A DNA stretch of 64,000 nucleotides from XYD12-FULL-36-8 sp041739035 (lineage in GTDB: Bacteria; Bacteroidota; Ignavibacteria; Ignavibacteriales; Ignavibacteriaceae). The position numbers and the translations under genes were made by a program. Under the pieces are notes generated by a model, which searched no databases, was not told where the DNA came from, and saw only the letters and a program-made list of their open reading frames with translations. Below are positions 16,672-26,049 of this stretch, piece by piece (positions within the stretch are counted from its first letter, which is position 1; every line of letters starts with the position of its first letter). The stretch is from the NCBI GenBank assembly GCA_041739035.1, contig JBGSOQ010000172.1, positions 5,040 through 69,039 of the forward strand. Direction: 5' to 3'.

Positions 16672-17012
16672 AATATTTGTTTTGAGTAATTTTATTACCT
16701 AAGGTACCAAATGTATTTAGCTAAATTATTACAAAAATTGTATATAATTTATACTTTTCTCTTGATAGAAAAGTATCAAAAGATCAAGCCTTAAAATAAA
16801 TTGCTAAAATTCTCTTCAGCTTCGCTAAAAGAAAATAACTCGTTCCGATTGATTTAGTATTTTACAGAATCGGAACTCAAACAGATTTTCTTTCATAACG
16901 CTTCGCTTCGAGAATTTTTTAATCCTCCAGAGACTGACAGGCGCAATTTATTTAATGTCAGAGTAAAATTTCTAACAAAAAATTTTTAAGGGCATAAGGA
17001 AATAAATCTGCA
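16672..17012. repeat. Short intergenic region holding one structured repeat
   Basis: Apart from the structured repeat at 16752-16920 the sequence is AT-rich and I see no gene. It separates the barrel gene from the 3' end of the polysaccharide block. This is the last structured repeat in the window. Confidence 0.65.
16752..16920 (+). repeat. Long structured repeat, copy 10
   Basis: The leading hairpin is TACTTTTCT..AGAAAAGTA. AAAATTCTC in the left arm pairs with GAGAATTTT in the right, AGCTTCGCT with AACGCTTCGCT, and AAAAGAAAAT with ATTTTCTTTC. The terminal stem TTCCGATT/AATCGGAA is a compensated variant of TCCCGATT/AATCGGGA in copy 5. Confidence 0.8.
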
Positions 17013-19046
17013 TCAATAAAGCTTTGGGATTTGGTTGATCCGCTTGATAACCGTCTCAAAATCTAATCCAACAATTTCTAAGTACCATTTTAAAGATTCG
17101 TATCGTGGACGGTTTTCTTCATTTACTAGTTCAAGTGCTTTTTCCCTTGTTATCATTCCTTCGCGTATTTGATTGCTGCGGAATGTTTCATATTCACTAA
17201 AACCAGCTACTGTGTAATAAATATAGTTGTAGAAGCTCGCTGTTCCATCCCCGATACGCCACGTGGTTTTTGTATCAATAGCGGTTTCCCATTTGTATTC
17301 ATTTATAATCAAATCTTCGATTTCTTGTTCATCCCACCGGTAATAATCGAACATGTGGTAATAATCTTTTTTTTGTACAAAGTATCTGGAGATGATTGAA
17401 CCAAAATTGTCCAGGACTGACTGGTTTATGTATGAAGGACTTTTAATAACGTTTTTTCCAACGAAGCTGAAAAGTTTTAAATGATCAGATGCAGCTAAGG
17501 AGTATATTCTTTCCTTGTTAAATGTTGGTGCAACGCCGCAAAAACCAATTTTGAAATCAGTATTTTCTAAAGGGTTAATGCCCCAAATGTTAAGTTTAAT
17601 ATCATTCTGTTTTTTAATTTTTTCGGTATAGTAAAAGAAAAATTTGTCTCCAGCCATGAAAAGGGGAACCATTCCCAGATCGGGATTCTTTAACCATGCG
17701 GTAATATTTTTTCTTATATTTTCGCGCTTCCAGCGTATGTTTGCCGAGACAATTATATTTTCAACACCCATTTTGCCAGTTACACGCGCGATGTTTCGCC
17801 TTCCTAAATCAGTTACCATACCCCAATCGTAAGTGAAAGCAATAGGATTCATCTTTAATATTTTTTTCACTATGTGTAATGTATAAGTGCTGTCCCGACC
17901 ACCGCTGAAGGGTACTAGGCAATCCGGCTGACCATCTTTTCTGCGGTAGGGATCAACTAGCTTTTTCAATTCTTCAATTGGTTTGGGCTGATTTCTTTTT
18001 ACATAGTTATTACAATAGTTGCAAACACCTTTTTCATCAAATTTGAGGTAAGGGAAGGTTTCAGGCAGCAGACATCTTGTGCATCTTTTTAGAGCAGAAA
18101 TTCTTTCGATGTTGTTCTCAAGAAGTTTTCTTTCAGAATTTGCATTTAAACCATTAGTAAATATACCAGAGTCAATTACTGCGTGGAGCTGTTTGTGTTT
18201 TGGATGGTAATTTGTGATTTGTATACTAAAGGCATCTGTTTTTGTATCCGGTAATGAAAAATCTTCTTCTTTAGTTAAATCAAATTCTGTTATCTGAAAA
18301 TCTTTGTATTGCAGTAAATAACCACAATTTGCCGGAACTTGTTTAAGAATAAATGATTTATCAAATAAGCTTTTATGATTTTGACTCAATCTTTTGAGAA
18401 TATCATTTTCAGAGCCATATATAAAAATATCTTTATAGTTGGTTAAGATGTATAGTGAACCGTTATTAGTATATACAACAAATTCTTCTCTGTCATTTAT
18501 AAAGAAACCAGTGGATACGGTGCCAAAGAGCTCTATGTTTGCATGGTTGATTGATTGAATGGTTGAATGGCCATTATTTAAGTTTTTTCTTATAAGTGCG
18601 AAGAGAATTTCGGTATCAATTTCGTATTCTCTTTTTAAATCCTTATGCTTATTCCAGAGTTCATCTTCATTAACGATAATACCATTGTGGATACCAACAA
18701 TGCCATTCTTAACAACCGGCTGATTGTTAACATCTTTTAGTTGTGAACCGTTTGTAACTAGGCGTGCATGACCAAGAGCAGCAAATATCTTATTGCAATT
18801 ATCTGGTTTTACTTCGTGCAGAATTTTTGATTTAAACTCTCTATATTCTTCTGTTTTAATTAATTCATCAATTGATACCGGACCTTTAAGCACATCAATT
18901 TGAGAAGTTGATTCGAATCTGTAAGCTAAACCGGAAGAGTCCTTGCCCCTCACTTGAGAGAGTTTTGCAACGTCCTCAAGTAAGTTAACAAGCACATTCC
19001 TGTTGTAATTTTCTTCTTTAGCAACTACGCCGAATATTCCGCACAT
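17013..19046 (-). CDS. Class II glutaminase fused to an N-acetyl sugar amidotransferase
   Basis: This 677-residue protein has two halves. Residues 1 to about 250 form a class II glutamine amidotransferase with the nucleophile Cys2 (MCGIFG) and the GHARLVTNG and GIHNGII glutamine-site motifs. Residues about 320-677 resemble the WbpG/PseA-type N-acetyl sugar amidotransferases: a CTRC...CNYC zinc cluster (about 322-345) and an ATP-pyrophosphatase loop PFSGGRDST (about 379-387). In relatives the synthetase half uses ammonia to make an acetamidino or amide group on an O-antigen sugar; here ammonia supply and use are fused in one chain. It is the last gene of the block, one base after the deacetylase gene. 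Residues 160-169 look like a low-complexity insertion. The exact sugar is unknown. Confidence 0.85.
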   Translation of the reverse strand: MCGIFGVVAKEENYNRNVLVNLLEDVAKLSQVRGKDSSGLAYRFESTSQIDVLKGPVSIDELIKTEEYREFKSKILHEVKPDNCNKIFAALGHARLVTNGSQLKDVNNQPVVKNGIVGIHNGIIVNEDELWNKHKDLKREYEIDTEILFALIRKNLNNGHSTIQSINHANIELFGTVSTGFFINDREEFVVYTNNGSLYILTNYKDIFIYGSENDILKRLSQNHKSLFDKSFILKQVPANCGYLLQYKDFQITEFDLTKEEDFSLPDTKTDAFSIQITNYHPKHKQLHAVIDSGIFTNGLNANSERKLLENNIERISALKRCTRCLLPETFPYLKFDEKGVCNYCNNYVKRNQPKPIEELKKLVDPYRRKDGQPDCLVPFSGGRDSTYTLHIVKKILKMNPIAFTYDWGMVTDLGRRNIARVTGKMGVENIIVSANIRWKRENIRKNITAWLKNPDLGMVPLFMAGDKFFFYYTEKIKKQNDIKLNIWGINPLENTDFKIGFCGVAPTFNKERIYSLAASDHLKLFSFVGKNVIKSPSYINQSVLDNFGSIISRYFVQKKDYYHMFDYYRWDEQEIEDLIINEYKWETAIDTKTTWRIGDGTASFYNYIYYTVAGFSEYETFRSNQIREGMITREKALELVNEENRPRYESLKWYLEIVGLDFETVIKRINQIPKLY

Positions 19047-19047
19047 A

Positions 19048-19854
19048 TTACTTAATCATACCTGTTTTCACTACAAACCATTTCGCAATATTTTTTGTTT
19101 TAATATAACTGTAATTCAACAACCATTTTATTCCGGGATCAAAAAAGGTATCTGGATGTGCATTGAGCATTATTTTATTAGGCAGTTTATTTTCTCTTAT
19201 TAATAGGATGAGATGACCAGTGTTTTTAATTGGAATATTAAATTTCGATTTTACTTTATCCCTTACGCTTGTTGAAGTCTTATTCCACCCAAAGCCATTA
19301 TCTGTTATATAAAAAACTTCATCATAATCGATATCTAAGGATGTATCAGCAATAATTCCATACTTTTTATAATCATATTTCTCCCAAAGTTTTTTGTTGT
19401 CCCATTTACTTAGTGGACTTCCGTGCATGCAAATAGTCTTTACTGGATAATAATTCCTAAATTGCTCTAAGTTTTTTTTAAAACTATCAATTGCTTTTTC
19501 ATAATTACCTTTGCAAAAAGCCAAATCTTCGTAGTGATAACCTATTTCATGTCCTAAATCAGCCACTTCTTTTAATATATCTTCTTTAAATACTGATTTA
19601 ATAATACGGAAATAATACGTAGAGCTAATCCCAATCTCTGATTCAAGGCGGGCCATATTTAGCGTCCGATTTGGGAAACGATCAACGTCATGTCGTAAAA
19701 TAATTAATTTTGCAACCGTTTCTTTTATTACAAAGCACTCAACCGTATTTATTTTATAAAACAGATTAATAAAATTTTTAATTAGTTCGATGTATTTTTG
19801 TGGTGTGAAGTCAATGAGGATATACTGCAAATTATTCTTTCCTATTTTTAACAT
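19048..19854 (-). CDS. Polysaccharide deacetylase-like protein (NodB-type fold)
   Basis: A 268-residue protein with NodB-type landmarks: LRHDVDRFPN at about 53-62 (the Asp pair that binds metal and acts as base), then DLGHEIGYHYEDL at about 109-121 supplying the zinc histidines, and a late NAHPD. The fold is shared by enzymes that remove N- or O-acetyl groups from polysaccharides. There is no signal peptide, so it would act in the cytoplasm, perhaps on a lipid-linked or nucleotide sugar. Its start overlaps the upstream FemAB-like gene by 23 bases. Substrate unknown. Confidence 0.75.
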   Translation of the reverse strand: MLKIGKNNLQYILIDFTPQKYIELIKNFINLFYKINTVECFVIKETVAKLIILRHDVDRFPNRTLNMARLESEIGISSTYYFRIIKSVFKEDILKEVADLGHEIGYHYEDLAFCKGNYEKAIDSFKKNLEQFRNYYPVKTICMHGSPLSKWDNKKLWEKYDYKKYGIIADTSLDIDYDEVFYITDNGFGWNKTSTSVRDKVKSKFNIPIKNTGHLILLIRENKLPNKIMLNAHPDTFFDPGIKWLLNYSYIKTKNIAKWFVVKTGMIK

Positions 19855-20881
19855 TACTTGAGAATATTTTTGCTTTTTTCCAAAAATAGAAACCTACATT
19901 TGATATTTGATAAATAGAAGGCTTGTGTATTTTGATATATCTACCATAATTCACTGTAGTCCCCCCAAATTTCTTCTTATAATCCCGCACACCATAAGGA
20001 ACATTTGGTTTACCCGCACCACCAAAATTAAAATAGGAAAATCCATTTTTTTTCCCCCAGAGAAAAACCTCCCATGGGATTAAATCATTTGGATTTTTAC
20101 TATAATATTTTTGATAACTTCCAGCATAATAATCATAAATTGTATCCTTATATAATAAACAAAGCATACAACCAATTATTTCATTATTGTAAATGGAGGA
20201 AAATACTTTAATCTCTGCTTCTGGCGGTAGAAATTTATAAAGATTTCTAAACATTTCGTGGGAAAGTAACGGAAGCCCTGCCTTCTCATAAACTTCAACT
20301 AATATTTTATAACAGCTCTCAAAAGAATGCTCGAATGGAAGTGTAATAAAATCAACATTGTTCTTTATTGCTTTTCTAATTTCATTTCTTCTTTTGACAT
20401 GGACTTCCTTCCATAAATCATCCTCCGTTTTTTTTAAGTCAATTATAATATTAAGATGATCTTCATAAGTGTAGCCATTCTCTAAGAAACTATTCTCAAA
20501 AAATGAAGTATCAAAGGAATTTCTGAACTGTGTATAAATTACTTTTTTTTTAGAAATATGTTTTTCATATTCAGCCAAAATTTTTTTATGGGTAGATATA
20601 TCATTGTTTACTAATAAAGGGCCACCTTCAATTATTGATCTAGAAGTAAGTTTACCCAAAAACTTACCATACTCATTATAAATCAAAGATTGTAAGACAG
20701 CTTGGATATTACCATTTTCATTCTCAATAACTATAATTATTGGTTCAAAATTTTTTGTTTTTTTTGCTGCTTGATAAAAAGAAGGTGTTTGAAATATATT
20801 GCCATCGGCATGACTAAGAACAAATTCACCCCATTTTTTTTTATCTATTTTATTAAAATCGGTAAAAACAGTATAATTCAC
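19832..20881 (-). CDS. FemAB-like acyl/aminoacyl transferase (GNAT superfamily)
   Basis: This 349-residue protein resembles the FemAB/peptidoglycan-bridge family found in polysaccharide loci: an N-terminal GNAT lobe (SHADGNIFQTPSFYQAAKKT), a central VKRRNEIRKAIKN helix and a C-terminal lobe with YYYAGSYQKYYSKNPNDLIPWEVFLWGKKNG and FNFGGAGKPN. The family transfers amino acids from tRNA, or acyl groups, to a growing glycan. Together with ATP-grasp and amidotransferase neighbours it suggests an amino-acid decoration. No membrane segment or signal is seen. The precise donor is unknown. Confidence 0.75.
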   Translation of the reverse strand: MNYTVFTDFNKIDKKKWGEFVLSHADGNIFQTPSFYQAAKKTKNFEPIIIVIENENGNIQAVLQSLIYNEYGKFLGKLTSRSIIEGGPLLVNNDISTHKKILAEYEKHISKKKVIYTQFRNSFDTSFFENSFLENGYTYEDHLNIIIDLKKTEDDLWKEVHVKRRNEIRKAIKNNVDFITLPFEHSFESCYKILVEVYEKAGLPLLSHEMFRNLYKFLPPEAEIKVFSSIYNNEIIGCMLCLLYKDTIYDYYAGSYQKYYSKNPNDLIPWEVFLWGKKNGFSYFNFGGAGKPNVPYGVRDYKKKFGGTTVNYGRYIKIHKPSIYQISNVGFYFWKKAKIFSSNVKNRKE

Positions 20882-20882
20882 G

Positions 20883-21977
20883 TCAAATTACATTTTCTAG
20901 AATTTTAAGTATCCTACTAGCAGTATTTCCATCGCCAAATGGATTAAAATTTATTCGATTTAAATACTTTTTTGAATTTATAATATTTGATACTCTTTCT
21001 ATTATTGTATTCGTATCGGTCCCTATAAGTTCAGAAAAATCATTCTCAATGGCTTCAATTCGCTCAGTATAATTTCTTAGGATTAGACAGTACTTCCCGA
21101 AACTTGGGGCTTCTTCTTGAATACCACCTGAATCGGTTAAACAAAACATGCTATTATTAATCAATGATAAGATATCTATATAATGGACAGGTTCAATTAA
21201 TTTAATATTTGGAATACTATTTAAATCTTTGTGAACAACGTCTCTAATATTAGGATTATAGTGAACTGGAAATATGAAAACAATATTCTTATATTTATCA
21301 GCTAGTACTTTGAGTGCTGAACATAAATTAATTATACCTTGGCCATGATTTTCTCTTCTATGTGATGTAACTAAGACATACTTTTTTTCTTCAGTTACTT
21401 TACTTAATTCTTTTGATAAATTTAAATTAAGCTTATTTTTAATAATATTTAAGGCATCAATAACACTATTTCCAACAACATAAATATTTTCTTTATATCC
21501 TTCTGAGATTAAATTGTTTCTATTCGTTTCTGTTGGACACAAATGAATAGAGGTCAGTACACTTATCAATTTACGATTAGCTTCTTCCGGGAAAGGTTCA
21601 TATAAATTTCCTGACCTTAAGCCACTTTCTAGGTGAATAAGCTTCTTTTTCAAATTAAATGATATAATCGCTGTCATCATAGCTGTTGTAGTATCACCTT
21701 GAATCATTATCGCATCAGGTTTTAATTCATTTATTACATTAGGTAGTCTTTCTGAAACACGTTTTATTATTGTATTCAAGTCCTGATTCGATTCCATTAT
21801 CCCAAGATTAAATTCCGGTTGAATATTAAAAACATCTAAGGCTTGGTCAGTCATTTTCTTATGCTGACCTGTATTACATAAAAAAACTTTAATACTAGAA
21901 TAATTACTGGCGGCCAAATATATCGGCGCACATTTTATTATTTCAGGTCTAGTACCAGCTACGACTAGAATTTCCAT
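20883..21977 (-). CDS. wecB: UDP-N-acetylglucosamine 2-epimerase (non-hydrolysing)
   Basis: This 364-residue protein is full length for WecB. It has GTRPEIIK near the N-terminus, HLESGLRS (about 116-123), FPEEANRK, SHRRENHG (about 207-214) and TDSGGIQEEA (about 281-290), all known substrate-binding motifs. It interconverts UDP-GlcNAc and UDP-ManNAc, which would supply ManNAc or its uronate. No UDP-ManNAc dehydrogenase is visible in the window, so the product may be used directly. It lies 12 bases after the DUF354 gene and 1 base before the FemAB-like gene, in one operon. Confidence 0.92.
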   Translation of the reverse strand: MEILVVAGTRPEIIKCAPIYLAASNYSSIKVFLCNTGQHKKMTDQALDVFNIQPEFNLGIMESNQDLNTIIKRVSERLPNVINELKPDAIMIQGDTTTAMMTAIISFNLKKKLIHLESGLRSGNLYEPFPEEANRKLISVLTSIHLCPTETNRNNLISEGYKENIYVVGNSVIDALNIIKNKLNLNLSKELSKVTEEKKYVLVTSHRRENHGQGIINLCSALKVLADKYKNIVFIFPVHYNPNIRDVVHKDLNSIPNIKLIEPVHYIDILSLINNSMFCLTDSGGIQEEAPSFGKYCLILRNYTERIEAIENDFSELIGTDTNTIIERVSNIINSKKYLNRINFNPFGDGNTASRILKILENVI

Positions 21978-21989
21978 GGTTATAGTTTT

Positions 21990-23024
21990 TTATTGAGTGA
22001 ATAAATCAAGATATGACAGTATTTTTTTATTTATATCCTCCATATCCTTTAACATATTATTCCTTTTTGCATACCATTCTTTTTTAATATTATCATTATT
22101 CATAATCTCATTTATTTTCATTAAAAAAGCATCTTCCTCATTAGGGTAATAAGCGTATGTGAGATTATATTTAAATTCAAGCTCATTGAGATAAGATATT
22201 TTATTTTTAAAGGTATTACATCTGATGGATGGAACGCCCAGAACCGCGGCTTCAGCCGCCATAGTTTGACTATCTCCAATAAACATTTTTGCAAAAAATA
22301 ATATCTGATGTATATCTGTTGGATCGATGGTTAATTGATACTTTTTAAATTCGGAATCAATCTCTCCTTCAGTAGTAATTAGTATATGTGTTTTTTTTTC
22401 CAGTATGCTAATGAGCTTCTTTTTGGTATTCATATTAATGCCATGCTGCCCAATATCATGATGCGCTTTAAATTCGTTAAACCGAATTATTACATAGGTA
22501 TTTTCTTTCAGGCCATATTTCTTAAGAGTATTTAAGTCTGGTGAGAAATAATTTGGAGCAAGATATGCCAATTCTTGGTAGCCATAATAAATGAAATGAT
22601 TTTTCCCGTAATTCTCATGTTTTAAACATGATGGGGTAATAATATATTTTGCAAATGGAATTGTAAAATATTTTGTAAGTGGTTGAACATTTGAATCATC
22701 ATCATCAAAAAAAATACTTTTGCTTTTGCAAATAATTGCAGCCAACATAGTTGAAGGAGACAATCCAATTACGATATCAATTTTGTGCCTATAAATAATT
22801 TGTATGTAATTTTTTAGATATTTTAGTTGACCAATAAACTTACCCAGAATTCCGAGATGTTTTTGTCCGATAATTGTAAATTTAATATTATATGATTTTA
22901 ATAATTGAGTTATTATCCCAGAATCCTGACAAGTGACAATTACTGAATCCGAAGGTAAGCTTTTAATGATATTTTTAAAGAAGTGAACAAAGTGAGGATG
23001 AGTAATCTCAAATAAATATTTCAT
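21990..23024 (-). CDS. DUF354-type glycosyltransferase-like protein
   Basis: A 344-residue protein of the DUF354 group, which has a GT-B-like fold. It opens with LFEITHPHFVHFFKNII and has a late GDSQTMAAEAAVLGVPSIRCN (about 253-273), the equivalent of the nucleotide-sugar-binding loop in MurG and WecB relatives. Members occur in polysaccharide clusters, often next to 2-epimerases as here, and their reaction is not established. No signal peptide or membrane segment is clear. A sugar-transfer role is inferred from fold and context. Confidence 0.75.
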   Translation of the reverse strand: MKYLFEITHPHFVHFFKNIIKSLPSDSVIVTCQDSGIITQLLKSYNIKFTIIGQKHLGILGKFIGQLKYLKNYIQIIYRHKIDIVIGLSPSTMLAAIICKSKSIFFDDDDSNVQPLTKYFTIPFAKYIITPSCLKHENYGKNHFIYYGYQELAYLAPNYFSPDLNTLKKYGLKENTYVIIRFNEFKAHHDIGQHGINMNTKKKLISILEKKTHILITTEGEIDSEFKKYQLTIDPTDIHQILFFAKMFIGDSQTMAAEAAVLGVPSIRCNTFKNKISYLNELEFKYNLTYAYYPNEEDAFLMKINEIMNNDNIKKEWYAKRNNMLKDMEDINKKILSYLDLFTQ

Positions 23025-23029
23025 TCTTT

Positions 23030-24193
23030 TTAAAATTTATTTTTCGCAAAGTAAGCTAGCATTTTATTAATATTTCCAGAGTGAAATTTATTTTTAACAA
23101 TTTCAATATTATTCTTAGCATTTATTTTTAAAGTGGATAGATTGATCAGAGAATTTTTTATTGCGTGGGCTAACTGTTTTACATTACCTTCCTCAATCAA
23201 ATTTTCATTTATTAATTCGGGGATACCAGCATGATTTGTTGTAATCACTGGCATTCCAAAGTACATTGCTTCCATCAATGCCACTGGAATTCCTTCCCGT
23301 TCTTTTACGTTACCATTTTCAAAGAATTCGGTTTTTGAAGGCAGTAAAAAAATATCACAAAAATTATATAAAACTTCCAAAATAGAACTGCTAACCCTCC
23401 CAAGTAAAACGAATTTATCTTCTATATCATTTTTACGAATTAATTCAGGTAAATTTAAATCGACATCAGGATTTACATTGGTTCCTGCTACATAAATTAT
23501 ATAATTATCTTCTTTTATTTTTTTTATGGCTTCTATAATATCTTCAAAGCCTTTCTTTCGTTCCCAATTCCCGACAATAAGTATTTTTATTGTATCCTTT
23601 TTTAGAACAGGTTCGATTGAAGGATATAAATACATTACGTCAATTATTTCTGGTCGCAACTGAAATGAGTGCACTAATAAGTCTTTATTGAATTCCGATA
23701 TAGTAAATAATTTTTCGCATGATTTTAGTATTGTGATAAATCTAAAGTAATCTCTATCTTTTTTTTCGAAGTACAATTCATGGGCATGAATGGTGGTTGT
23801 CAGTTTGCAAAAAGAATAAAGTTTTTTCAAGTAATAGCCAATAAATAATTTATGATCTCCCATTTGAACGTGTATAATGGAGGGTTTATTTTTTTTGGTT
23901 TTTTCATAAAAACATACTGCAGTCAAAAGACTTTTATACTCGCCATTACGTACTACTTCAGACAACACACCATTTTTGATAAGAGTAAAGAAATTCCTTA
24001 TTATGGCAAGGAAAATATCAAACGGATTAAATACATAAACAGGCCAGGATATCTGTGATGGAACAAGATTATTAAGTTGAGTAAAACATAACTTGAACTT
24101 TATATTATTTTTCGCTAGGAGTTCTAATTCGCGCTGTGTAAAAGGAGCTATTCCATTCTTGCCACTAAGCAAGTAAATTAAATCTATTTTCAT
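23030..24193 (-). CDS. Glycosyltransferase family 4
   Basis: This 387-residue protein has a GT-B architecture. The C-terminal lobe begins with KILIVGNWERKKGFEDIIEAI (about 203-223) and carries the E-x7-E nucleotide-sugar motif EGIPVALMEAMYFGMPVITT (from about 297). The N-terminal lobe binds the acceptor (IHAHELYF at about 136-143). It is probably a retaining transferase adding one sugar of the repeat unit on the cytoplasmic membrane face. The gene follows the asparagine-synthase-like gene after 6 bases. Confidence 0.87.
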   Translation of the reverse strand: MKIDLIYLLSGKNGIAPFTQRELELLAKNNIKFKLCFTQLNNLVPSQISWPVYVFNPFDIFLAIIRNFFTLIKNGVLSEVVRNGEYKSLLTAVCFYEKTKKNKPSIIHVQMGDHKLFIGYYLKKLYSFCKLTTTIHAHELYFEKKDRDYFRFITILKSCEKLFTISEFNKDLLVHSFQLRPEIIDVMYLYPSIEPVLKKDTIKILIVGNWERKKGFEDIIEAIKKIKEDNYIIYVAGTNVNPDVDLNLPELIRKNDIEDKFVLLGRVSSSILEVLYNFCDIFLLPSKTEFFENGNVKEREGIPVALMEAMYFGMPVITTNHAGIPELINENLIEEGNVKQLAHAIKNSLINLSTLKINAKNNIEIVKNKFHSGNINKMLAYFAKNKF

Positions 24194-24199
24194 AATTGG

Positions 24200-26047
24200 C
24201 TATAAAAGGCCATTATTTAGTTCCATCCATCTTTTTATTGAATAGTGACGCGCATAAACATGTTCATTTCTTGTTAAAAGATGATAACCAGATTGAAATT
24301 TATTGAATAGTTCCATATTAAAAATAGAGTCCTTCTTTTTAAGAAATTGTATATTCTTCTCATATACATTGTTTCTCCATACTTTAGTATTAAAGGTATC
24401 ATTGCCTTTAATCACTTTTCGTAACTTTTTGCCTAAAATAAATCCTACGCCAACAGAAAACCAACTAAGGCCTCCACGCAACTGATAAGGGTAATATCCC
24501 CTATCAACTTTTATATAATTTAACTGCTTATTAAACCTCTCAATTACATCCATATACAGAAATTGTCCTTTTCGTCTATAATATGGATTTTCTTTAAAAG
24601 CATTATTATGAATACCTGCATATGCACTAGGTATAATTAGTTCAAAAAAATCGAGATCTAAATATGGAATGTGATGATTGATAAAAAATTTGTCAATTCT
24701 TAATATCTCCATAAAGAATTTTCTCATACCTTCATTTAAGTAAAAATTATAAAGAGCAATTTCTTTAGGTAGTTCTTGCCAATTTCGTAAGTATTGCGTA
24801 TTGATAAAATTTATTAATTCATCACATAGTTCGTTAGTAAATATTTCCGGATTAAAAAAACCATGATGTTTGTGATTTAAGAATAGTTTTTCTAATTCTT
24901 TTTTCACATCAGGTGATAAAAAAGCCTTTACTGTTTCAGTTGTTAAGGAAACATCATCAGCCATTACATGCATTGGTCTTATGATCTCACTGCCATACAT
25001 GCCAGTAATGCATTCTCTTGAAAACTGTGATAATTTTTTATGAGCATAATAATAATTGCATCGCATAAAAGGCGCAAAACCATCGCTTATGAGTAATACT
25101 TCGTCAGCGTTATGTAAGTACTCTCTTTCATATTCTTCCTCTAATTCAATGATTTCATGTCTTATATTAAGTTTGGCAGCCACTTCACGCGCAATCTTTA
25201 TCTCAGTGCTGTTTTTCATACCGTAAGTATAACTTATAATATTATCATAATTCTCTTTATCGATGAGTGCAAGATTAAGTCTTCCATCGAAACCACCTGT
25301 TAAACCCAGCAAAAATGGAGAATTCAAAGGCAAATTTTTCATATTAATTTTCATTGCAACGCTTATTTCGTCAATCGATTCTTTTCGGTTTCTTGGAGCA
25401 TTATTATATAAATTATTAAATTGATAATATTGATTAACTGTATATTTCCCATCACTTATAGATACCCTTTGTCCATACTGAAGTTGAGAAATTTCCTTGA
25501 TAAGGGTGTTGTTTCCTAAAATTGTATCGAAAATTGAATATTGTATGAGCGCCAACTTATTAATACTTGGATTAGCTAGATTAGACAAAATCATCGAGAG
25601 ATTAGTAGAAAATATGTACCTGTCATTATCGACGTAATAATAAAACGGAATAACACCAAGTGGGCTATTAATGATGTCAACTCGAAAAGTTCTTTTATCG
25701 ATTATTATTGCGATATAATTACCTTTTATTTTACTAAAAAAGTCATCATAATTATTTATGATGCCGTAAACTTCTAATAAATTAAGTGATTTTGCATTTA
25801 AATTATTTAGCAACTTGTTTCTATAAAAAACTTTACCAATTGCAATAAACCAATGGATACTGCTTTCGAATAAGAAATCATTCTTTTCATGTAAAATGAA
25901 ATCGTTTACATAAATATAGAGACTATTCTCAAGCAACTCCGTTTCCTTATTCCTATAATTAGAATAATAATCAATTCCGATAGCAGGATTAATTGGTACG
26001 CTGTTCCTTCTAATACCTACAGAAACTTCTATATAAATATCAATCAT
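24200..26047 (-). CDS. Asparagine-synthase-like protein lacking a glutaminase nucleophile
   Basis: This 615-residue protein aligns in layout with asparagine synthetase B: an N-terminal domain with SPLGVIPFYYYVDNDRYIFST at about 128-148, then an ATP-pyrophosphatase domain with a degenerate loop LTGGFDGR at about 250-257 (usual SGGLDS). The chain starts MIDIYIE rather than MC, so the Cys2 needed to hydrolyse glutamine is absent. Such proteins in envelope loci may amidate with ammonia from elsewhere, or perform another adenylation-type reaction. The neighbouring CapA and ATP-grasp genes point to carboxylate modification. It lies 2 bases after the CapA gene. Confidence 0.78.
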   Translation of the reverse strand: MIDIYIEVSVGIRRNSVPINPAIGIDYYSNYRNKETELLENSLYIYVNDFILHEKNDFLFESSIHWFIAIGKVFYRNKLLNNLNAKSLNLLEVYGIINNYDDFFSKIKGNYIAIIIDKRTFRVDIINSPLGVIPFYYYVDNDRYIFSTNLSMILSNLANPSINKLALIQYSIFDTILGNNTLIKEISQLQYGQRVSISDGKYTVNQYYQFNNLYNNAPRNRKESIDEISVAMKINMKNLPLNSPFLLGLTGGFDGRLNLALIDKENYDNIISYTYGMKNSTEIKIAREVAAKLNIRHEIIELEEEYEREYLHNADEVLLISDGFAPFMRCNYYYAHKKLSQFSRECITGMYGSEIIRPMHVMADDVSLTTETVKAFLSPDVKKELEKLFLNHKHHGFFNPEIFTNELCDELINFINTQYLRNWQELPKEIALYNFYLNEGMRKFFMEILRIDKFFINHHIPYLDLDFFELIIPSAYAGIHNNAFKENPYYRRKGQFLYMDVIERFNKQLNYIKVDRGYYPYQLRGGLSWFSVGVGFILGKKLRKVIKGNDTFNTKVWRNNVYEKNIQFLKKKDSIFNMELFNKFQSGYHLLTRNEHVYARHYSIKRWMELNNGLL

Positions 26048-26049
26048 AT

